A stretch of 19,914 bases of DNA from an uncultured Anaerolineales bacterium (lineage in GTDB: Bacteria; Chloroflexota; Anaerolineae; Anaerolineales; UBA11657): contig CAJWIA010000004.1 in NCBI GenBank assembly GCA_913040765.1, forward strand, positions 1 through 19,914. Direction: 5' to 3'. The stretch's first letter is position 1. Each line of letters begins with the position of its first letter. Shown here in pieces: positions 15,390 to 19,914 of the stretch. Below the pieces are notes generated by a model. The model was not told where the DNA came from, ran no database searches, and saw only the letters and a program-made list of their open reading frames with translations. The position numbers and the translations under genes are program-made.

Positions 15390-16747
15390 TCCTGTTCCTC
15401 CTGAAGAACTATGCTTCTATGCGCTGCGTCAACAAATTCAGCGTATTGTGGCAGAAATATCAGTTCTACGGATCCGGTTTTACCATTGCGATGTTTTGAT
15501 ACTACTACTTCAGTCACGTGCTGTCGTTGTGGATCCTCATCCCATGAATCAGGATGATGTAAAAACATTACCACATCGCTATCCTGTTCTATACTGCCAG
15601 ATTCGCGTAAATCAGACAACAATGGTTTTTGACCCGATCGTTGTTCCACACCTCTAGAAAGCTGGGCTCCAGCAAGTACAGGTACGTGTAGTTCACGGGC
15701 TAAAGCTTTTAGACTACGTGATATTTCTGATACCTCTTGTACTCGATTTGCGTCACGTCGTAGATCAGTCACCATCAGTTGTAAATAATCCACAATTATT
15801 AGGTCTAGCTTGATCTCCGCTGCTAATCTGCGACTTTTGGAGCGTAACTGCATAGCTGATATTGAGGGCGTGTCATCTAAATATACTCCTACATCGCTCA
15901 ACAAATTGACAGAGTGAATAAAACGGTCCATCTGTTCATCTTCCAGCTCACCCATACGTAGTTTGTGACTGTCAATATGACTATCCTGTGCGACCATACG
16001 CTGCATAACCTGTTCGTTTGACATCTCAAGTGAAAATATAGCTACTCTCTGATTGTGAGTAAGCGCTGCATTAAGGGCTACTGAAACCATGAAAGCAGAC
16101 TTTCCTTTACCCGGCCTGCCAGCTACCACAATAAGATCTGATTTTTGCATGCCTCCTAGTAATTTGTCTAGATCTTGGAAACCAGTTGGAACCCCAACTA
16201 TTTTTCCTCGGTTATCGTAAAGTTGCTGAACTCGATCGTAATACTCATTTGCTACTTGTCTTATAGGAACTAGGTCGCGGGTAGATCGACCTTCGCTTAC
16301 TCCAAAAAGTGCCTGTTCTGATTGGTTAACTACTTCATTAATATCAGTTTTTACATCATAAGCTATTTTTGCTACATCTCCAGCTGCCTTTATTAGTCTA
16401 CGACGAGTGGCTGCTTCTTCGACAAGCCTAGCATAAGCTGCTACGTTGAATGCTGTTGGTACTCGTGTGACCAATTGAGTGAGGTAAGCAAAACCGCCTA
16501 TTTCTTCTAGCTGGTCGCGAGCCTCTAGTTCGTCCTTAGTGGTCAGTTGGTCAATTGGCATGTTTTGGTCGTTAAGAGTCTTAAAAACGTTCCAAATCCA
16601 CCTATGTTTTACCAGATAAAAATCTTCTGATCTTATGGTGGAAGCCACTTCAAAGTAGGCGTCTGGATCTATCAAAATTGATCCAATTACTGCTTCTTCA
16701 GCTTCTAGGTTGTTAGGTTGTATAAAATCTTGGCTCGTGTTTTCCAT
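15386..16747 (-). CDS. dnaB: Replicative DNA helicase DnaB
   Basis: This is the hexameric 5'-3' helicase that unwinds DNA at the replication fork. The N-terminal helical domain (about 13-115) starts with NLEAEEAVIGSIL. The RecA-like domain (about 180-445) has Walker A GRPGKGKS (210-217, K216), SLEMS (239-243) with the catalytic-type E241, Walker B LIIVD (316-320) and YLQLM after it. It also has the AQLSRGVEQR stretch (361-370) and KHRNGKTG (418-425) with the arginine finger. Walker A is usually RPGMGKT in the family; here it is RPGKGKS, still functional by pattern. The 453-residue length is normal and no intein is present. It heads the replication run and has 145 bases upstream before the bifunctional-nuclease gene, where no convincing promoter stood out. 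Confidence 0.95.
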   Translation of the reverse strand: MENTSQDFIQPNNLEAEEAVIGSILIDPDAYFEVASTIRSEDFYLVKHRWIWNVFKTLNDQNMPIDQLTTKDELEARDQLEEIGGFAYLTQLVTRVPTAFNVAAYARLVEEAATRRRLIKAAGDVAKIAYDVKTDINEVVNQSEQALFGVSEGRSTRDLVPIRQVANEYYDRVQQLYDNRGKIVGVPTGFQDLDKLLGGMQKSDLIVVAGRPGKGKSAFMVSVALNAALTHNQRVAIFSLEMSNEQVMQRMVAQDSHIDSHKLRMGELEDEQMDRFIHSVNLLSDVGVYLDDTPSISAMQLRSKSRRLAAEIKLDLIIVDYLQLMVTDLRRDANRVQEVSEISRSLKALARELHVPVLAGAQLSRGVEQRSGQKPLLSDLRESGSIEQDSDVVMFLHHPDSWDEDPQRQHVTEVVVSKHRNGKTGSVELIFLPQYAEFVDAAHRSIVLQEEQE

Positions 16748-16892
16748 CAGCCTTGGTGGTAATCTATATATACTGTCTATTGTAAGAACTACGTCTATCT
16801 AAATTACTGTTTACTACTTGTTAAGCAGAGTTCAGAAATGTATTATGTTCTATAGTGACCAATCTTACTGCTAAATTTGCTTTTGAACTATG

Positions 16893-17420
16893 CTAATCTT
16901 TTCCTGTGTTTGATTCTAATTCGTCCAAATCAAGTGTATCCACAAAATCTGAAAATGCTGACAAATCACGGTCATTATCTATTTCGTTTTCCGAATGACT
17001 GGATTCATTCATAATATCATCTTCAGGAACGATAGAAGCTTTGTCCATTACTTTTTCTTCCACATATATTGGTACCTGCGCTCGTACTGCTAGCGCCAAA
17101 GCGTCAGATGGTCTCGAATCTATCTCGAGTTGTGTCCCATCTTGATTGATCATAATATGAGCATAAAATACATCATTCCGTAAATCCTTAATAATGACAT
17201 AAGATATCTCGCCGCCTAGATCCGTGATAGCTTTGGCTAGTATATCGTGTGTCAAAGGACGTGCCATTTCCATGTCCTGTAATTCAACAGTTATAGCATC
17301 TGCCTCGCATGGTCCAATCCATATTGGAAGATAGCGGTCGCTGTCATCGTTTTTTAAGATTGCTACTCGATGCTGAGACATTAGACTAACTCGAATACTA
17401 TCAATGTTTACTTCAATCAT
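16893..17420 (-). CDS. Bifunctional nuclease-family (BFN/DUF151) protein
   Basis: This is a DUF151/BFN-domain protein; some members have been reported to cut DNA and RNA, but the function in most bacteria is not settled. The domain covers about residues 1-135: YLPIWIGPCEADAI (30-43), then RPLTHDIL (54-61), a DLGG...VIIKDLRNDVFYAHI block (67-89), and the hallmark DSRPSDALALAVR near 101-113 followed by VPIYVEE. The C-terminal ~40 residues are acidic and low in complexity (about 136-175), a common tail for this family. The length of 175 residues is typical. The ribosome binding site is weak. It lies 95 bases downstream of the NUDIX gene. Confidence 0.9.
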   Translation of the reverse strand: MIEVNIDSIRVSLMSQHRVAILKNDDSDRYLPIWIGPCEADAITVELQDMEMARPLTHDILAKAITDLGGEISYVIIKDLRNDVFYAHIMINQDGTQLEIDSRPSDALALAVRAQVPIYVEEKVMDKASIVPEDDIMNESSHSENEIDNDRDLSAFSDFVDTLDLDELESNTGKD

Positions 17421-17515
17421 CTTATTACCATATGTACTTGTCTGTTTCTATTCTAGCATATTAGTAGACGCATCTGGGTATTAGCATCCAATTCGTGATT
17501 TATAATCGTAATATT

Positions 17516-18025
17516 CTAGGATAATAGTTGTCTTTCCTTCCAACGGTTGATCATTGTTTGGGTTGCATAGAAAGCGATTTCAGGTAATTGGTTTATACTG
17601 AACCAATCTACTGCATCGGCATCATCTCCGGCTTTCAAATCACCAGATATTATTTGGCCTGTATAAAAAATAACAAAGCCAGCTCTACTAGATTGATTTT
17701 GATTAGGAACTAAATCCAAGAGTTTTGATGTTATTACTCTTAGGCCTGTTTCCTCAGCACATTCACGAGATGCAGTTTCAGCAGGAGTTTCCCAAGCATC
17801 TACAAATCCACCCGGAATAGTCCAAAGCCCTTTCGCTGGTTCTATGGCACGTCTTACTAGCAGCAGTTTGTTGTTTTGTGTCAACCACATTGCTGCAGCA
17901 ACTTTTGGGTCAAAGAAGTGAGTGTAGTCACATTTGATGCAAACTGGACGTTCTGCACCAAAGCGCTCTCGTTTTTCTAAGACGTTGCCACAGCGTACAC
18001 AGAAATTGACCTCAATGTGGTCCAT
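17516..18025 (-). CDS. NUDIX hydrolase with N-terminal zinc ribbon
   Basis: This is a pyrophosphatase acting on a nucleoside diphosphate linked to another group (for example ADP-ribose or NADH); the exact substrate cannot be read from sequence. A zinc ribbon is formed by C9, C12, C29 and C32. The complete NUDIX box spans 73-95 (G73, E79, R87-E88, E91-E92, G94), so all catalytic metal ligands are present. The 169-residue length fits the single-domain zinc-ribbon NUDIX group; it is shorter than NudC. No Shine-Dalgarno sequence is visible before the ATG. It lies directly downstream of rplL, in the place where rpoB is found in many bacteria. Confidence 0.9.
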   Translation of the reverse strand: MDHIEVNFCVRCGNVLEKRERFGAERPVCIKCDYTHFFDPKVAAAMWLTQNNKLLLVRRAIEPAKGLWTIPGGFVDAWETPAETASRECAEETGLRVITSKLLDLVPNQNQSSRAGFVIFYTGQIISGDLKAGDDADAVDWFSINQLPEIAFYATQTMINRWKERQLLS

Positions 18026-18053
18026 TACGCAAAGTAATTAGATACTTGTGTAT

Positions 18054-18123
18054 ATGTCACATACTTGCAGATATAACAATGACCAAACAAAGATTGGACA
18101 ATTCCTAGCCTCATATGTGACAT
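18054..18123. repeat. 10-base inverted repeat spanning the rplL 3' gap
   Basis: ATGTCACATA (18054-18063) and TATGTGACAT (18114-18123) are exact reverse complements, 50 bases apart. The right arm touches the rplL stop codon and the left arm lies 29 bases before the NUDIX start. The left arm with one extra base, TATGTCACATA (18053-18063), is itself an odd palindrome, so the arms could instead be two copies of one operator about 60 bases apart. No T-run follows either arm, so a simple terminator is unlikely. Confidence 0.5.
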
Positions 18124-18506
18124 TATTGTAATTCTACTGTTGCTCCAGCCTCTTCAAGTTTCTTTTTAGCATCCTCTGCTGCCTCTTTAGCTACAGCTTC
18201 CAGAATTACCGATCCAGCTGTCTCTGCAACTTCTTTGGCATCTTTAAGGCCTAAGCTACTTACCTGTCTAATCGCCTTAATAACATCTATTTTCTTAGCA
18301 CCATGGTCTTGAATGACTACATTCCATTCCGATTTTTCTTCAGCGGGAGCTGCGTCACTTGCACCTCCAGCTGCTACTGCAGCTACCGCAGCTACTGGGG
18401 CTGCTGCTGATACTCCCCATTTTTCTTCAAGCAGTTTCGTTAGATCAGCGGCTTCTAGAACTGTCAGTTCACTCAACTGGTCTACTAATTTCTCTAAATC
18501 TGTCAT
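18123..18506 (-). CDS. rplL: Ribosomal protein bL12 (L7/L12)
   Basis: This is the stalk protein of the large ribosomal subunit, present as dimers bound to L10 and needed for recruiting translational GTPases. The 127-residue protein has the N-terminal dimerisation helices (about 1-33), an Ala/Gly-rich hinge (about 34-56) and the C-terminal domain with [13 protein letters not shown] and [12 protein letters not shown], which carry the factor-binding surface. An AAAGGAGAA ribosome binding site lies about 8 bases before the ATG. It is 65 bases after rplJ and is co-transcribed with it. Translation of rplL is normally several-fold higher than rplJ, which the strong site agrees with. Confidence 0.97.
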   Translation of the reverse strand: MTDLEKLVDQLSELTVLEAADLTKLLEEKWGVSAAAPVAAVAAVAAGGASDAAPAEEKSEWNVVIQDHGAKKIDVIKAIRQVSSLGLKDAKEVAETAGSVILEAVAKEAAEDAKKKLEEAGATVELQ

Positions 18507-18571
18507 GATACATTCTCCTTTGTGATTGTTTGTTGTTAATTGTGTTGTGTCTGCTATTACATATATGCTAA

Positions 18572-19108
18572 CTACGTCTTTACAGTCTGAGCTTCAGAGT
18601 CAGAATATGCATTCACTACGTTGACCATCTGGCGCACACTACTTGATAGTGTTCCTGTAAGTTGCTGAGCAGGGGCATTAATTATTCCAAGTAATTGAGC
18701 TTGTAGAACTTCAAGTGGCGGCAAGTTTGCTAGAGTAGTTAATTCATGAGCAGACAATATTTCCGTACCCATTAATCCACCCTTTATCTCTACAGAATCA
18801 TTTTCTTTTGTAAAATCTGCAATAGCTTTGGCGACTGCTGGTATATCTCCAAGGGCAAATCCAGTGATAGTGGGTCCTGTCAAAACATCGTCCATTTCTG
18901 GTAGACCAGCATTCTGCAATGCCAAACGTGTGAGACGATTTTTGGTAACCTGACATTTTCCCTCAGCTTCTCTAATGTTGCTTCTGAGCTCAAAGATTTC
19001 GGAAACAGACAAACCTTTATTGTTCAACCAAATTACGCCTTGGCTACGTTGTAATAGGTCTGTATATGTCTCAACTAATTCTTGTTTCTTTTGTTTACTT
19101 ATTGCCAT
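18572..19108 (-). CDS. rplJ: Ribosomal protein uL10
   Basis: This is the base of the ribosomal L7/L12 stalk, which binds 23S rRNA and carries L12 dimers on its C-terminal helix. The start chosen is the ATG at 19108, giving 178 residues beginning [13 protein letters not shown]. It has an AAAGGAG ribosome binding site about 8 bases before it and a normal L10 N-terminus. The open frame reaches back to 19153, but those 15 codons lie over the U-tract and attenuator hairpin of the leader and do not resemble L10. The protein shows the family's early [12 protein letters not shown] strand and KNRLTRLAL helix. Expression is likely autoregulated by the L10-L12 complex through the leader upstream. Confidence 0.96.
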   Translation of the reverse strand: MAISKQKKQELVETYTDLLQRSQGVIWLNNKGLSVSEIFELRSNIREAEGKCQVTKNRLTRLALQNAGLPEMDDVLTGPTITGFALGDIPAVAKAIADFTKENDSVEIKGGLMGTEILSAHELTTLANLPPLEVLQAQLLGIINAPAQQLTGTLSSSVRQMVNVVNAYSDSEAQTVKT

Positions 19109-19135
19109 ATTTTCACTCCTTTGTAAGCAATTTAC

Positions 19136-19213
19136 AAAAAAGCCTTCGATCACATCGCGTGAATAGACGAGATGAAATGCAAAGACTTTGTGACACAGCC
19201 TCGTAAGGCGTGT
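19136..19213 (-). terminator. Probable attenuator in the rplJ leader (exclusive hairpins)
   Basis: Read on the minus strand, two structures compete. Hairpin 1 (19193-19213) pairs ACAC-GCCT with AGGC-GTGT, with one bulged base and a TACG loop. Hairpin 2 (19142-19209) pairs GCCTT+CG with CG+AAGGC and TCACA with TGTGA, and ends directly in six Ts (19141-19136), as an intrinsic terminator does. Both use the same GCCTT segment (19205-19209), so they cannot form together. This is the layout of a transcription attenuator upstream of rplJ. Base pairing was judged by eye; energies were not computed. Confidence 0.55.
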
Positions 19214-19230
19214 TCATTTGAAAGTTTTTA

Positions 19231-19283
19231 CCTCTGTGGGAGATTAAGTCCAATACAATAGTGGACACCCACTGTCTACGGCG
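19231..19283 (-). ncRNA. L10 leader RNA (autoregulatory element of rplJL)
   Basis: On the minus strand the segment reads CCGTAGACA, then GTGGG, an inner hairpin, CTTAATCT, CCCAC and AGAGG. GTGGG (plus-strand 19268-19272) pairs with CCCAC (19236-19240), and GTCCA pairs with TGGAC inside it (19248-19252 with 19262-19266). The GTAGACA and CTTAATC internal strands and the closing CC/GG match the known ribosomal protein L10 leader, including its kink-turn region. The element lies between rplA and rplJ, its normal position, and should bind the L10-L12 complex to control the downstream attenuator. Confidence 0.8.
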
Positions 19284-19316
19284 AATTTGTTTCAAGTTAT
19301 ATATGATTTATATACT

Positions 19317-19914
19317 CTAATCAGTTATCTCGACCTCCACTAGGTTTGGATCAATTCTAATTGCTGGCCCCATAGTAGTAGTAAGGGTAATCCGACGAAA
19401 GTAATTACCCTTAGCTGCCGGAGGCTTAGCTCTTCTAACTGCATCAAATAAGGCCATAAAATTGTCAAAAAGATTGTCTGCACTAAACGATGCTTTTCCT
19501 ATGGGAGCGTGTAGATTTGCAGTCTTATCTAGTCGAAATTCTATCTTTCCAGCCTTAGCTTCATTTATTAGACGAGGCAAATCTTCAGTAGGAGCTACTG
19601 TGCCAGCTTTAGGGTTTGGCATTAATCCCCTTGGACCAAGTATTTTACCAAGACTACCTACAGTACCCATCATCTCTGGTACCGCAATGGCTGCATCGAA
19701 GTCAGACCAACCGTCTTTGATTTTCTGTATCGTTTCTTGATCGGAAATGAAATCAGCACCTGCTTGTTCAGCGATTCGAGCACCTTCACCTTCTACGAAT
19801 GCTAGTACCCGCACAGGTTTTCCCAGACCATGGGGTAACAATACTGAGGAGCGTACTTGTTGATCAGCTTTGCGCGGATCAATACCCATACGTATATGAA
19901 TTTCCATGGTTTCA
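19317..19914 (-). CDS. rplA: Ribosomal protein uL1, 5' end outside window
   Basis: This is the 50S subunit L1-stalk protein, which binds 23S rRNA near the E site and can repress its own operon. Clear landmarks are MGIDPRKADQQVR, VLLPHGLGKPVRVL, the GTVGSLGKILGPRGLMPNPKAGTV block and the C-terminal RITLTTTMGPAIRID. The frame is still open at the window edge and the residues before the ATG at 19907 read E-T, giving ETMEIHIRMG, which matches the family's internal ETVE-type motif. That ATG is therefore internal and about 30-40 N-terminal residues lie beyond 19914. The stop is followed by the 208-base rplJ leader region. Confidence 0.96.
   Translation of the reverse strand, partial: ETMEIHIRMGIDPRKADQQVRSSVLLPHGLGKPVRVLAFVEGEGARIAEQAGADFISDQETIQKIKDGWSDFDAAIAVPEMMGTVGSLGKILGPRGLMPNPKAGTVAPTEDLPRLINEAKAGKIEFRLDKTANLHAPIGKASFSADNLFDNFMALFDAVRRAKPPAAKGNYFRRITLTTTMGPAIRIDPNLVEVEITD

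Noticed and set aside
16748..16892. Promoter for dnaB in the 145-base gap (a TATATA on the minus strand near 16770).
   Set aside because: No acceptable -35 element at proper spacing; AT-rich sequence gives such matches by chance.
18047..18061. TGTG-N7-CACA resembling a CRP/FNR-type operator upstream of the NUDIX gene.
   Set aside because: The spacing is one base short of the standard TGTGA-N6-TCACA site and it is explained by the inverted repeat noted there.
19905..19907. ATG at 19907 as the start of rplA.
   Set aside because: The frame is open to the window edge and the preceding E-T residues continue the conserved L1 sequence, so this Met is internal.

Overview
The window is an AT-rich bacterial chromosome segment with tightly packed genes; no gene-free stretch exceeds about 210 bases. 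No tRNA, rRNA, CRISPR array, insertion sequence or phage gene was seen. A DnaD-like primosome protein, a DnaI-like loader with a zinc motif, a lipoprotein PstS, a Pho-box-like repeat array and an L10 leader RNA of the Bacillus type suggest a monoderm-like lineage. My best guess is Chloroflexota (Dehalococcoidia/SAR202-like), with low to moderate confidence, because no taxonomic marker could be searched.

Layout, left to right. (1) 7-3610 (+): two adjacent half-transporters forming a heterodimeric ABC exporter. (2) 3640-5085 (-): a short homoserine dehydrogenase and an unrecognised 106-residue protein. (3) 5283-12337 (+): a complete phosphate-starvation module: PhoB-type regulator, PhoR-type kinase, PstS, PstC, PstA, two different PstB ATPases and PhoU. 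A periodic TTAAC-type repeat array and a -10 box lie immediately before pstS. A 19-codon metallophosphoesterase stump sits between pstB2 and phoU. (4) 12454-16747 (-): replication genes in the order dnaB, DnaD-like gene, a loader with two fused AAA+ modules, then a glycerophosphodiester phosphodiesterase-like protein with altered active-site residues. (5) 16893-18025 (-): a bifunctional-nuclease-family protein and a NUDIX hydrolase. (6) 18123-19914 (-): rplA (cut by the window edge), an L10 leader RNA with a probable attenuator, rplJ and rplL.

How the genes work together. PstS, PstC, PstA and PstB import phosphate. PhoU with PstB should report import status to PhoR, which phosphorylates PhoB; PhoB would then act on the array in front of pstS. 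DnaB is the replicative helicase, and the DnaD-like and loader proteins, translated from overlapping frames just downstream, should place it on DNA.

Most interesting points. The two PstB proteins carry complementary motif losses that fall in one and the same composite ATP site, so this phosphate importer looks like an asymmetric heterodimer. The helicase loader is a tandem double-AAA+ fusion with one zinc motif. The GDPD-like protein has lost or changed three of its five expected catalytic or metal-binding residues. A gene remnant is embedded in the pst operon. The rplJ leader can form mutually exclusive hairpins, one followed by a U-tract.
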